Of a stretch of DNA of 64,000 nt, positions 37,051 through 46,192 are shown piece after piece. Source of the stretch: Azonexus sp. (GTDB taxonomy: Bacteria; Pseudomonadota; Gammaproteobacteria; Burkholderiales; Rhodocyclaceae); contig JAIRKE010000010.1 of the NCBI GenBank assembly GCA_031260295.1, positions 1-64,000 on the forward strand. The letters run 5' to 3'. Under the pieces are notes generated by a model. That model was given only the letters and a program-made list of their open reading frames with translations, had not been told where the DNA came from and did not search any database. The number at the start of each line of letters is the position of its first letter. Position 1 is the first letter of the stretch. Made by a program: the position numbers and the translations under genes.

Positions 37051-37721
37051 CAGGCCGCCCGCCGGAAAGTCAGGTTGTAGCGGCAAGCGCCGGTCAGTGG
37101 ATGCTCACCACCGGCCAGCGTCCGCACGCCGTGGTAGCGCAGGCGGTCGGGACCGCCCCAGACCAGCACGTCGCCGTGCGCCAGGGGCAGGTTGAGACGC
37201 GGCCCGGTGCGCGTGTCGCCAGCCAGTTGGAAGACGACCGGCAGACCGAGCGAAACGGAGACGATGGGTTGGCTCAGGTCGCGTTCATCGCGGTCCTGGT
37301 GCAAGGACATGCGAGCGCCGGGCACGTAGCGGTTGATCAGGCAGGCATCCGGGTCGAAGCCGGCAAAACCGGCCAACGCCGCCGCCTCCTGGGCCAGTTG
37401 CCGGAAGCTTCCCGGCAGTGCCGGCCAGGGTGTACCGCTGGCCGGATCGGTAGCCTGGTAGCGGTACCCGGCACGGTCGCTAACCCAGCCGAGTGAGCCG
37501 CAGTTGGTCATCGCCACCGATATGCGCTGGCCGCCCGACGTCTGCATGTGGCGGAATGGGGCGGCGGCGGTGATGTGGCCGATCGCCTCGATCAGGTACG
37601 GTGCAATGGCACCCGCCAAACCGGGAAAAAGTACCGTACCGGGACCGAGCCGCCGCCCACGCCCGCCCGCCACCGCTTCGAGGCCAGCATCGTCGGCAAG
37701 GGAGAAAAGATCCTGTTGCAT
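37050..37721 (-). CDS. alkB: Alkylated DNA demethylase (Fe(II)/2-oxoglutarate dioxygenase)
   Basis: Oxidatively removes methyl groups from 1-methyladenine and 3-methylcytosine. 223 residues. Iron and 2-oxoglutarate ligands are visible: H-x-D in RMSLHQDRDERD, the distal His in RLRYHGVRTL and Arg in CRYNLTFRRA. The substrate-lid motif SVAMTNCGSLGW and the DACLINRYVPGA strand are typical. The start MQQDLFSL at 37721 is preferred over an ATG 12 codons upstream. It is the first gene of the alkB-alkA pair. Confidence 0.93.
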   Translation of the reverse strand: MQQDLFSLADDAGLEAVAGGRGRRLGPGTVLFPGLAGAIAPYLIEAIGHITAAAPFRHMQTSGGQRISVAMTNCGSLGWVSDRAGYRYQATDPASGTPWPALPGSFRQLAQEAAALAGFAGFDPDACLINRYVPGARMSLHQDRDERDLSQPIVSVSLGLPVVFQLAGDTRTGPRLNLPLAHGDVLVWGGPDRLRYHGVRTLAGGEHPLTGACRYNLTFRRAA

Positions 37722-37890
37722 GAAGCGGAGCGTGAACAAATTAAGCGCTAACGGCAATGCCGATTCTTGCCTGTCCCGACGGGTTTAAGCTCCTTCCTCA
37801 TGCCATTCGACCACTGAGCATCAGCATCGCCTTTGAAACTCGATACCGCCTCTCATGGCACGAGCTACAGAGCGTTCTTAGCCAGCAAAT

Positions 37891-38686
37891 TCAATATTTA
37901 CACATGCCTTCGCAGGTGGTTTGCTCAAATTCGTGCGCGATAGTAACGATATAGGGTTTCAGGCTATCAGGAGCGAACAGCAAGCCAGAGATGACCATCG
38001 TCCGAATTCTTTCGCGCTGTTCAAGCGGCATTATCGAAGCATAGGCAGGCGCGGCATCAGCAAGCGATGACAGTATTACGGTCAGATAGCGTTCCGTGAC
38101 ACCGCTCTCTTTGCTGGTCAATATTGTTGAAACCATGCTCGCATACACTCCTTCCCCCCCTGCGCAGCATCGCAAGACCATCCAAACGCCCAGGCGTGAT
38201 TTCTTCAGGCTTCAGATCAGCCAAAAACTCAGCCATTGGCAACATTTCAGCAGCCAGACACTGAAAAAGGAATGGCTGGAGCATTGATAACTCATCCTGA
38301 TATGCAATTGTATTTTGCATCACGTGTGCGGCAATTATCTGCGCGTTCTCGGCAGGCGGTTTGTTTTTATCGACTCCGCTACCTGCCAAATCGAACAACG
38401 CGTAGCGCAAGGCTGTTTTATTGGCCCTGCCGCACACATCTACCAAGACAGGTATGTCGGCTTTCGTGAACTGGACGCCATCGAGAAAACGGCGGCGGTC
38501 TGAAAGCGTAGCAATCAATGCTGCGTCTTTTTCATCTGTCAGGCGCGGTAATGCGTTGGACTGCGCAATCTGCGCATCGAACTGTTCGCTTGCCTGAATA
38601 TAAGCGTCAAACGAACCTGCATTTGCCCCTGCACAAAGGCCAGCTTGCAGACCAATCCAGATCACCCATGCTTTCAAGCCACGCAT
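37891..38686 (-). pseudogene. Secreted protein gene broken by a +1 shift in a G7 tract
   Basis: The first frame (38686 to 38057) starts with a signal peptide (MRGLKAWVIWIGLQAGLCAG, then ANA) and runs to GRLDGLAMLRRGG, then drifts into RSVCEHGFNN. The second frame (from 38181 to 37891) continues the sensible protein: EGVYASMVSTILTSKESG through LLFAPDSLKPYIVTIAHEFE. The switch falls at seven G residues on the minus strand (C7 at 38154-38160). With six G the frames join as MLRR-GEGVYASM, giving about 264 residues. It is either a real frameshift, a phase-variable tract or a sequencing error. The family was not recognised; the product would be periplasmic or secreted. Confidence 0.7.
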
Positions 38687-38748
38687 GCCAACGCCTTCCT
38701 TTCAAATAATCAAAAGTTTGACTCTCGGGTAGTTTTCCAAATCCATTC

Positions 38749-38779
38749 AAAAAAACCGCCGGGCAAGCCGGCGGTTTTT
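38749..38779 (-). terminator. Rho-independent terminator after the thiolase gene
   Basis: CCGCCGG (38756-38762) pairs with CCGGCGG (38768-38774) around GCAAG. A-rich and T-rich flanks (38749-38755, 38775-38779) allow extra pairs and give a T tract on both strands. It lies 53 bases past the thiolase stop and also downstream-opposite of the broken secreted-protein gene. Confidence 0.8.
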
Positions 38780-38800
38780 CATGACGGGGAATACCGTCCC

Positions 38801-38817
38801 CCCCCAAGGGGACTTCC
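38801..38817. repeat. 17-base dispersed repeat, copy A
   Basis: The minus strand reads GGAAGTCCCCTTGGGGG, identical to the plus strand at 46006-46022. It lies between the thiolase stop and its terminator. With TTCGGGG alongside it could fold, but its main interest is the exact second copy inside the argF-argD element. Confidence 0.6.
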
Positions 38818-38831
38818 TTCGGGGCGCAAGT

Positions 38832-40013
38832 TCAGGCGCGTTCGAGAATCACCGCAATGCCCTGACCGCCGCCGATACACATGGTCACCAGCGCATACTT
38901 GCCGGCCACGCGTTCCAGTTCGTACAGCGCCTTGGTGGCGATGAAGGCGCCGGAGCAACCGACCGGGTGGCCGAGCGCGATGGCGCCGCCGTTCGGGTTG
39001 GTTTTGACCGGATCGAGGCCGAGGCCCTTGGAAACGGCGATGGCCTGGGCGGCGAAGGCTTCGTTGGACTCAATGACGTCCATCTGGTCGAGCGTCAGGC
39101 CGGCCTTCTTCAGCGCCAGCTTGGTAGCCGGAATCGGCCCTTCGCCCATGACGTCGTTCGGCACGCCAGCGACGGCGTAGCTGACGAGGCGAGCGCGAAC
39201 CTTGGCGCCGGTCTTGGCGGCGGCGTCGGCGGCGGCGAGCACGAAGAAGGCAGCACCATCGTTAATGCCGGAGGCGTTGCCGGCGGTGACCGTGCCGTCC
39301 TTCTTGAAGGCCGGCTTCATCTTGGCCAGCGCTTCCATCGTGACGCCGCGCTTGACGTGCTCGTCGGTATCGAAGACGACCTCGCCCTTGCGGGTTTGCT
39401 TGACGATGGGCACGATCTGCGATTTGAAACGGCCCTCGTCGATGGCGATGGCGGCGCGACGCTGCGATTCGAGGGCGAAGGCATCCTGTTCCTCGCGGCT
39501 GGTCTTCCACTTGGTCGCCAGGTTCTCGGCGGTAATGCCCATGTGGCCGACGCCGAAGGGGTCGGTCAGGACGGAAACCATCATGTCGATGGCCGTGGTG
39601 TCACCCATGCGGGCGCCGGAACGCAGGGCCGGCAGCATGTAGCCGCCGCGCGACATGACTTCGACGCCGCCGCCAATGCCGTATTCGTAATCACCGAGCA
39701 TGATCTGCTGGGCGGTGGTGACGATGGCTTGCAAACCGGAGGAGCACAGGCGGTTGACCTGCATGGCCACGGAATCCATCGACAGGCCGGCCTGGATGGA
39801 GGCGACGCGCGGCATGTAGGGATAGCGGGAATCGGTTGGAATGCAGTTGCCCACGGTCACGTAATTGATCTGCTGCGGGTCGACGCCGGAACGGGCGATG
39901 GCTTCCTTCATCACGATCCCGCCCAGTTCCGCCGGTTCGATGTCGGCCAGGGAACCGCCAAAGGCGCCGATGGGGGAACGAACTGCGCTTAGAACGACAA
40001 CTTCTCTGCTCAT
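38832..40013 (-). CDS. phaA: Acetyl-CoA acetyltransferase (beta-ketothiolase)
   Basis: 393-residue biosynthetic-type thiolase condensing two acetyl-CoA to acetoacetyl-CoA. Catalytic residues: Cys in VNRLCSSGLQAIV, His in NGGAIALGHPVGCSG and Cys in VTMCIGGGQGIAVILE, plus ESNEAFAAQA. ATG 40013 has AAGGAG upstream. It can supply PhaB, since the pha cluster at 20771-24061 lacks a thiolase, but it could equally serve other acyl-CoA metabolism, so the symbol is functional rather than proven. It follows the CobD-like gene by 26 bases and ends in a clear terminator. Confidence 0.93.
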   Translation of the reverse strand: MSREVVVLSAVRSPIGAFGGSLADIEPAELGGIVMKEAIARSGVDPQQINYVTVGNCIPTDSRYPYMPRVASIQAGLSMDSVAMQVNRLCSSGLQAIVTTAQQIMLGDYEYGIGGGVEVMSRGGYMLPALRSGARMGDTTAIDMMVSVLTDPFGVGHMGITAENLATKWKTSREEQDAFALESQRRAAIAIDEGRFKSQIVPIVKQTRKGEVVFDTDEHVKRGVTMEALAKMKPAFKKDGTVTAGNASGINDGAAFFVLAAADAAAKTGAKVRARLVSYAVAGVPNDVMGEGPIPATKLALKKAGLTLDQMDVIESNEAFAAQAIAVSKGLGLDPVKTNPNGGAIALGHPVGCSGAFIATKALYELERVAGKYALVTMCIGGGQGIAVILERA

Positions 40014-40039
40014 TTCACACTCCTTGTAAGAATTATTTC

Positions 40040-40963
40040 TTAGCCCACCAGGCTGGCGAGCCCCAACAAGAACAACATCAACATCCACAACACCGTGGCT
40101 CGCCAGACGAGGCCAACGGCGCTCTGCATGAAATCGACATCGGGCGGATCGCCCAGTCCCAGTTCGGCACTGTCGGCGGCTTCCGTCCCCTCGATCAGCG
40201 GCCGCCCCAACTGGACGCCCAGCGCACCGGCACCACTCGCCAGGACGATGCCGAGATCACGGTCGGGCCAGTGGGCGGGTTGGGTCCGCCAGCAATAGAC
40301 CGCGTCCTCGAAATCACCGACGATGGCGAAAGCCGCCGCCGTGGCGCGCAAAGGGAGCCAATCGATGATACCGAAAACCCGCCGGGCGAACAGGGAAAAT
40401 TCGTTGGCCGTCGCCCCCTCGGCCTCGCCCCAGCGCTGACGCAGCACCGCAGCGATCCGGTAGAGCGCCGCGCCGCACGGGCCGGGCAGAATGACAAACC
40501 ACAGCAGCACGGCGAAGACATGACGGTGCGAGGCGGCCAGCGCTTCCTCGATGGTCAGGCGGGCGATCTCCTCGGAACCGAGACCGGCGGTCGGACGGTT
40601 GATCCATTCACCGAGCAATTCGCGGGCACGGGGCAGATCATCGAGGCGCAGGGCCAACTGGATGTCGGTGTAGTGATGGCTGAACTGACGGAAGCCCACG
40701 GTCAGGTACAGCACGCCAACATTCAGCACCCAGGCCAGGATCGGGCTAAGGCGATAAAGAAAGACATAGAAGACGGCCAGCAAGGCCACCGGCGGCAACA
40801 CCGCAAGGCACCAGGCCAGCACGCCATGATGGCGACCGCCGGCATTGCAGCGCGATTCGATGAAATCCGCCCAGGCGGCAAGGGGTTCGGCAACCAGCCG
40901 GCGGTAGTTGAGGGGTTGCAGTTGCTCAATGAGAAAAACCGCGATCAGCGAGAGAAGGCTCAT
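40040..40963 (-). CDS. CobD/CbiB-like (AmpE-type) membrane protein
   Basis: 307 residues with an N-terminal helix (MSLLSLIAVFLIEQLQPLNY), paired helices around LPPVALLAVFYVFLYRLSPI and VLNVGVLYLTVGFRQFS, a cytoplasmic stretch with DLPRARELLGEWINR, and C-terminal helices (LWMLMLFLLGLASLVG). It matches the CobD/CbiB family protein common in Betaproteobacteria, which resembles cobinamide synthase and AmpE. As it stands alone, true adenosylcobinamide-phosphate synthesis is not assured. ATG 40963 fits the helix start. Confidence 0.8.
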   Translation of the reverse strand: MSLLSLIAVFLIEQLQPLNYRRLVAEPLAAWADFIESRCNAGGRHHGVLAWCLAVLPPVALLAVFYVFLYRLSPILAWVLNVGVLYLTVGFRQFSHHYTDIQLALRLDDLPRARELLGEWINRPTAGLGSEEIARLTIEEALAASHRHVFAVLLWFVILPGPCGAALYRIAAVLRQRWGEAEGATANEFSLFARRVFGIIDWLPLRATAAAFAIVGDFEDAVYCWRTQPAHWPDRDLGIVLASGAGALGVQLGRPLIEGTEAADSAELGLGDPPDVDFMQSAVGLVWRATVLWMLMLFLLGLASLVG

Positions 40964-41025
40964 GGGGCCGAATGCCGTGGCCGGCTTATTTCCTTGTACT
41001 AAAACGCCACGATACCACAACGCGC

Positions 41026-41616
41026 CTAGGCTTGGAGAGCAAGGCGCTCGCTCAGGGAGCGAATCATCCCGGCGGTCGCGCCCCAGATCAAATGGCCGCC
41101 GTAGGGCATCGCGTAATAGCGTCGCATGGCGCCCCGGTAAAACATCTCGCGCTGCTGGTGATTCGCCGGATCGAGCAGGAAGGCCAGCGGTACCTCGAAC
41201 ACTTCGGCCACCTCCAACGGGTCGGGCCGCAGATCGAATGGCGGCTCGATCAGCGCCACCACTGGCGTCACGCGAAAACCGGTGCCGGTCCGGTATTCCG
41301 GCAGGAAACCGAGGATTTCGACGCGCTCGCGGGGCAGGCCGATTTCTTCCTCAGTCTCGCGCAGGGCGGTGTGTACCGGTGACGGGTCGTCAGCCTCGAC
41401 ACGACCGCCGGGAAAACTCACCTGTCCGGCGTGGTCGCGCAGATGGGCGGTGCGTTCGGTAAGCAGCACGGTCGCCCGGGCCGGATGGCGAACGATGGGA
41501 AAAAGCACGGCGGCCGGCGTCAATGCCAAGCCCAACGCGCCGTCTTCCTCGACAAAATCGCTGGCCAGCGGTTGCAGCAGCAGGCTGGCCTTCAGGCGCT
41601 GCAGGTCAAGCCTCAT
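41026..41616 (-). CDS. Nudix hydrolase, CoA pyrophosphatase type
   Basis: 196 residues. The Nudix box GGRVEADDPSPVHTALRETE followed by EEIGL is complete (G-x5-E-x7-R-E-x-x-E-E-x-G). The preceding LTERTAHLRDHAGQVSFPGG is the UPF0035/NudL-type motif of CoA and acyl-CoA pyrophosphatases. C-terminal GGHLIWGATAGMIRSL fits the same group. Its start overlaps the end of the upstream small gene by four bases (ATGA). Confidence 0.9.
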   Translation of the reverse strand: MRLDLQRLKASLLLQPLASDFVEEDGALGLALTPAAVLFPIVRHPARATVLLTERTAHLRDHAGQVSFPGGRVEADDPSPVHTALRETEEEIGLPRERVEILGFLPEYRTGTGFRVTPVVALIEPPFDLRPDPLEVAEVFEVPLAFLLDPANHQQREMFYRGAMRRYYAMPYGGHLIWGATAGMIRSLSERLALQA

Positions 41617-41870
41617 GCGCTAGCGGGGGAGTCCTCGATTTCGGCATGCACGGCCGCCAAAGCATCCTGTAGCGTTTCCTCGCCGAGCCTGTTGATCGAA
41701 GTCGCCACCACGTCGGCGGCCTCGACCGCGCTAACCGGCAGGCGCTTGCTGTCCAGGCTGGCGATCAGCGCCGTGGCGGCGCCGACCACGCGCAACAGCG
41801 CCTGCCGCTCGGCCATCAGCATCTCGATTTCCCGGCGCAATAATGCAGCTTCTTGCTCACGGTGCGGCAT
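41613..41870 (-). CDS. Small coiled-coil protein of unknown function
   Basis: 85 residues. The first 30 (REQEAALLRREIEMLMAERQ and so on) predict a coiled coil, followed by helices LLRVVGAATALIASLDSKR and VEAADVVATSINRLGEETLQ. AGGAG precedes the ATG. It lies between the retropepsin-like gene and the Nudix gene and overlaps the latter, so it is probably co-transcribed. No family was recognised. Confidence 0.65.
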   Translation of the reverse strand: MPHREQEAALLRREIEMLMAERQALLRVVGAATALIASLDSKRLPVSAVEAADVVATSINRLGEETLQDALAAVHAEIEDSPASA

Positions 41871-41892
41871 GGCGGTTCTCCTGGTGTGCGCC

Positions 41893-42567
41893 TCAATAAC
41901 GCTGGCGAAGCGTCATGGTACCGCCATCGCGCTGCATTTCCATGCGATTGAGGAAACTCATGCCAAGCAGAGCAACGGGGTGGTCATTCGGAAGGATGGA
42001 GGCATCGACCTGATGCAGCGTGACGCCGCCGATACTGACGGTGTCGAGCTTGACCCGGCGCACCTCGACCTGACCATTGGCCGTCTGTGCGTAACCCCGC
42101 TGACCTCGACTGGAATCCAGGCCAAGCCGGCGGGCATCGCTGGCGCCCAAGGCAATCACGCTGGCCCCGGTGTCGACCAGGAAGCGGACCGAGGTACCGT
42201 TGATCGTCCCGGTGGTAAAGAAATGCCCTTGCCCGTCGGCGGTCAGCACGATTTTTCCTGACCCTTCCGCCGGCACCGCTCCGACCGCGTGCTGGCCAAC
42301 GCGCAGCGGTCGTTTGCGACCCCCGATGTCGACGACCACTTGGTCGCCCTGAATCGACACGACCTTGACGCCGTCGAGCGATTCGCCAACGCGCACCGCC
42401 TCCGGCTCGCCGCCGTTGATGATCAGCATCGCCCTGCTGCCCATGATACCGGCCAGGCCAACATCCTGCGCGGCCAGCGGCGCCGCCGCGAACAGCAGAC
42501 AGGCCAGCAGCGCGGATTGAACGCCCCGACCGACACCCCGCCCCGAAACCAAGCTACCTGTTGCCAT
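41893..42567 (-). CDS. Retropepsin-like aspartic protease (clan AA, TIGR02281 type)
   Basis: 224 residues. The signal peptide or anchor is ALLACLLFAAAPLAAQ (about 19-34). A beta-rich region with GGRKRPLRVGQHAVGAV precedes the retropepsin domain: HFFTTGTINGTSVRFLVDTG then ASVIALG, with the catalytic D-T-G-A at about 131-134, and VALLGMSFLNRMEMQRDGGT. Such single-DTG proteases act as dimers and are thought to process periplasmic proteins; the substrate is unknown. It heads the short run protease, small gene, Nudix, CobD-like, thiolase. Confidence 0.88.
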   Translation of the reverse strand: MATGSLVSGRGVGRGVQSALLACLLFAAAPLAAQDVGLAGIMGSRAMLIINGGEPEAVRVGESLDGVKVVSIQGDQVVVDIGGRKRPLRVGQHAVGAVPAEGSGKIVLTADGQGHFFTTGTINGTSVRFLVDTGASVIALGASDARRLGLDSSRGQRGYAQTANGQVEVRRVKLDTVSIGGVTLHQVDASILPNDHPVALLGMSFLNRMEMQRDGGTMTLRQRY

Positions 42568-42667
42568 TTTTCACCACTCTCCGACTGAAAGACCGGGGTA
42601 TTTTGCCATATCCCTTGAGCATAACCGGATTCCCTGGAGGCTGATCGCCACTGCGGTCGCCCGCGTC

Positions 42668-43162
42668 TCAGTCGCGGAAATTGCCATAGCGGATTGGAAA
42701 ATCGGTAATCGATTTCTTGATCAGCGCGATGCATTCCTGCAAATCGTCGCGCTTGGCCCCCTGGACACGCACCGCATCGCCCTGAATCGACGCCTGCACC
42801 TTGAGCTTGGCATCCTTGACCAGCTTGACGATTTTCTTGGCCATCTCACTTTCGATGCCGTCCTTGATTTTCAACACTTGCTTGGCCTTGTTGCCGGAAA
42901 CGCTTTCGACCTTCTGCTGGTCGAGGCGCTTGGTGCTCTCGGCTTCTTTTTTCTCCATCGCCGGAAGCAGGATGTCCTTGATCTGGTCGAGCTGGAAGTC
43001 CGAGTCGCCCCACAGGGTGATGAGCTTGTCCTTCTCGTTCAGCTCGACCTTGGCGCTGGTGCCCTTGAAGTCATAGCGGTTGTCGATCTGGCGGGCGGCG
43101 ACGTCGATGGCGTTCTTCAAGGCCACCATGTCGGCTTCGGAAGTGAAATCAAAAGACGGCAT
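42668..43162 (-). CDS. yajQ: YajQ-family nucleotide-binding protein
   Basis: 164 residues, two ferredoxin-like halves: MPSFDFTSEADMVALKNAID, RYDFKGTSAKVELNEKDKLI and LKIKDGIESEMAKKIVKLVK, KVQASIQGDAVRVQGAKRDD, ending DFPIRYGNFRD. It belongs to UPF0234/YajQ; members in Xanthomonas and Pseudomonas bind c-di-GMP and work with a transcription factor, others bind nucleic acid or nucleotides. Last of the argF-argG-DUF2788-ppnP-yajQ run. Confidence 0.95.
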   Translation of the reverse strand: MPSFDFTSEADMVALKNAIDVAARQIDNRYDFKGTSAKVELNEKDKLITLWGDSDFQLDQIKDILLPAMEKKEAESTKRLDQQKVESVSGNKAKQVLKIKDGIESEMAKKIVKLVKDAKLKVQASIQGDAVRVQGAKRDDLQECIALIKKSITDFPIRYGNFRD

Positions 43163-43189
43163 CTTGAGCTCCTTGGGTGCGACGAAAAA

Positions 43190-43504
43190 TCAGCCGAAGT
43201 GGCAGACGTAGTGATAGGCCTCGCCCTCGGCGACGGCTATTTCGAACGAGGAATTGCCCGGCACCTTGAAGGACTGGCCCTCGCCGTAGTTTGTCCACTC
43301 GCTTTCGCCCTGGAGCCGGACACGGCAGGAACCGCCGACGCCTTCCATGATTTCCGGCGCGCCGGTGTTGAAGGTCAGCGACGACGGCAGAATCACGCCG
43401 AGCGTCTTCTTCGTGCCATCGGCCAGCAGCACGGTGTGGCTAACGCATTTGCCGTCGAAGTACACGTTGGCCTTTTTGAGCACGGAGACACTGTCATATT
43501 GCAT
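43190..43504 (-). CDS. ppnP: Pyrimidine/purine nucleoside phosphorylase PpnP
   Basis: 104-residue cupin-like protein of the former DUF1255 group, which cleaves diverse nucleosides with phosphate. Signatures: [74 protein letters not shown] and YHYVCHFG at the end. It starts three bases after the DUF2788 gene. Confidence 0.94.
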   Translation of the reverse strand: MQYDSVSVLKKANVYFDGKCVSHTVLLADGTKKTLGVILPSSLTFNTGAPEIMEGVGGSCRVRLQGESEWTNYGEGQSFKVPGNSSFEIAVAEGEAYHYVCHFG

Positions 43505-43507
43505 CGT

Positions 43508-43732
43508 TCAGATACCCCACAATTTCTGGATCACGGATTTGGCGACGAAACCGACCATGCCGAAGGAAAGCACGAAAAAAAGTACGAAGGTGCCCATTTT
43601 GCCAGCCTTGGACTTCCAGGCGATCTCGCCAATGATGAACAGCATGAACAGGATGAAGGCGCCGACTCCCCAAGTCGAGAAGAAGTCGGCGATCTGTTCC
43701 TCGGTCAACCCGAACAGGGTGCCATTTTCCAC
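43508..43732 (-). CDS. DUF2788-family small membrane protein
   Basis: 74 residues. LTEEQIADFFSTWGVGAFIL leads into a helix FILFMLFIIGEIAW, a basic loop KSKAGKMG and a second helix TFVLFFVLSFGMVGFVAKS. This is the DUF2788 pattern of Betaproteobacteria; the function is unknown. It is squeezed between argG (three bases) and ppnP (three bases), so it belongs to the arginine operon transcript. Confidence 0.85.
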   Translation of the reverse strand: MENGTLFGLTEEQIADFFSTWGVGAFILFMLFIIGEIAWKSKAGKMGTFVLFFVLSFGMVGFVAKSVIQKLWGI

Positions 43733-43735
43733 AAC

Positions 43736-44968
<1,233 letters not shown>

Positions 44969-44998
44969 TTGCTTTTTCCTTTGTGTTGACGATGCCGA

Positions 44999-45919
44999 TC
45001 AAGCCTCAAGGCGGCCGAGCAGCAGGTATTCCATGAGAGCCTTCTGGACGTGCAAACGGTTTTCCGCCTCGTCCCAAACCACCGATTGCAGGCCGTCGAT
45101 GACTTCGGCAGTCACTTCCTCACCGCGATGCGCTGGCAGGCAGTGCATGAACAGCGCCTTTTCATCGGCGACGCCCATCATCTCGGCGTCGACGCACCAA
45201 TCGGCAAAGGCTTTCATGCGCGCCTCGTTCTCGGCCTCGTAACCCATCGAGGTCCACACGTCGGTCGTCACCAGATTGGCGCCCCGGCAGGCTTCCATCG
45301 GATCGGCAAAGACCGTGAAACGGGCCGGGTCGATCTTGCCGATCAGGTCGGGATTTATCTCGTAACCCGGCGGCGTCGACACATGCACCTTGAAATCGAG
45401 CACTTCGGCAGCCTGCAACCAGGTGTTGCACATGTTGTTGGCATCGCCAACCCAGGCCACGGTCTTGCCCTGAATGTCGCCGCGATGCTCGATGTAGGTG
45501 TAAATGTCGGCCAGAATCTGACACGGATGGTATTCGTTGGTCAGGCCATTGATGACCGGCACCCGCGAATTGGCGGCGAAGCGCTCGATGATGTCCTGCT
45601 CGAAGGTGCGGATCATCACGATGTCGCTCATCCGCGAAATGACCTGCGCCGCATCCTCGACCGGCTCACCGCGGCCGAGTTGCGAATCGCGGGTATTGAG
45701 GTAGATCGCCGCCCCGCCCAGTTGTTGCATGCCGGCCTCGAAGGACAGGCGGGTGCGGGTACTGGCCTTCTCGAAAATCATCACCAGCGTCCGGTCGCTG
45801 AGCGGCCAGTATTTCTGGTAGGACTTGAACTGATTCTTGATCCAGCGCGTGCGCTCGAACACATGGTCAAACTCGTCGCGCGTGAAATCCTTGAATTGCA
45901 GAAAATGTTTGATCGCCAT
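44999..45919 (-). CDS. argF: Ornithine carbamoyltransferase
   Basis: Makes citrulline from ornithine and carbamoyl phosphate. 306 residues. Carbamoyl-phosphate motif FEKASTRTRLSFEAGMQQLG, HPCQILADIYT, ornithine loops VTTDVWTSMGYE and FMHCLPAHRGEEV. Its Shine-Dalgarno AGGTT lies inside the inner end of the inverted-repeat element found between argD and argF (45925-45943), so the element provides the translation start region. Confidence 0.97.
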   Translation of the reverse strand: MAIKHFLQFKDFTRDEFDHVFERTRWIKNQFKSYQKYWPLSDRTLVMIFEKASTRTRLSFEAGMQQLGGAAIYLNTRDSQLGRGEPVEDAAQVISRMSDIVMIRTFEQDIIERFAANSRVPVINGLTNEYHPCQILADIYTYIEHRGDIQGKTVAWVGDANNMCNTWLQAAEVLDFKVHVSTPPGYEINPDLIGKIDPARFTVFADPMEACRGANLVTTDVWTSMGYEAENEARMKAFADWCVDAEMMGVADEKALFMHCLPAHRGEEVTAEVIDGLQSVVWDEAENRLHVQKALMEYLLLGRLEA

Positions 45920-45924
45920 GATTC

Positions 45925-46192
45925 AACCTAAAAACCGTGGTTGGACGTACCCGAGCAGGCCGTCATCGGGTGGGCTGGGCTGGCAAGGCGCGACGACGCC
46001 CCGCAGGAAGTCCCCTTGGGGGACGCGGCAGGCTCATGCCAGCAAGGAGGAAACGCCACCGGCGCGCCCGAGGGCGGCCTGCTCGGGTGCGTAGCGCCCT
46101 CACCCCAATGGGGACTGTCATCAGAGCCAGGAAAAGTAATATTCATGCGGGTTTCGTAAGGATTACAAGCGGTCAACTGCGGTTTTTAGGTT
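45925..46192. repeat. MITE-like element with 19-base inverted ends between argD and argF
   Basis: The left end, AACCTAAAAACCGTGGTTG (45925-45943), and the right end at 46174-46192 are inverted copies agreeing at 17 of 19 positions. The 268-base interval has no convincing gene. The left end overlaps the argF ribosome site, and the right end abuts the argD stop (46192-46194). The interior carries a 17-base repeat also found at 38801. The structure is that of a small non-autonomous mobile element or an intergenic repeat family. Copy number in the genome is unknown. Confidence 0.6.
46006..46022. repeat. 17-base dispersed repeat, copy B
   Basis: GGAAGTCCCCTTGGGGG on the plus strand, an exact inverted match to 38801-38817. 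It sits inside the argD-argF element. Confidence 0.6.
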
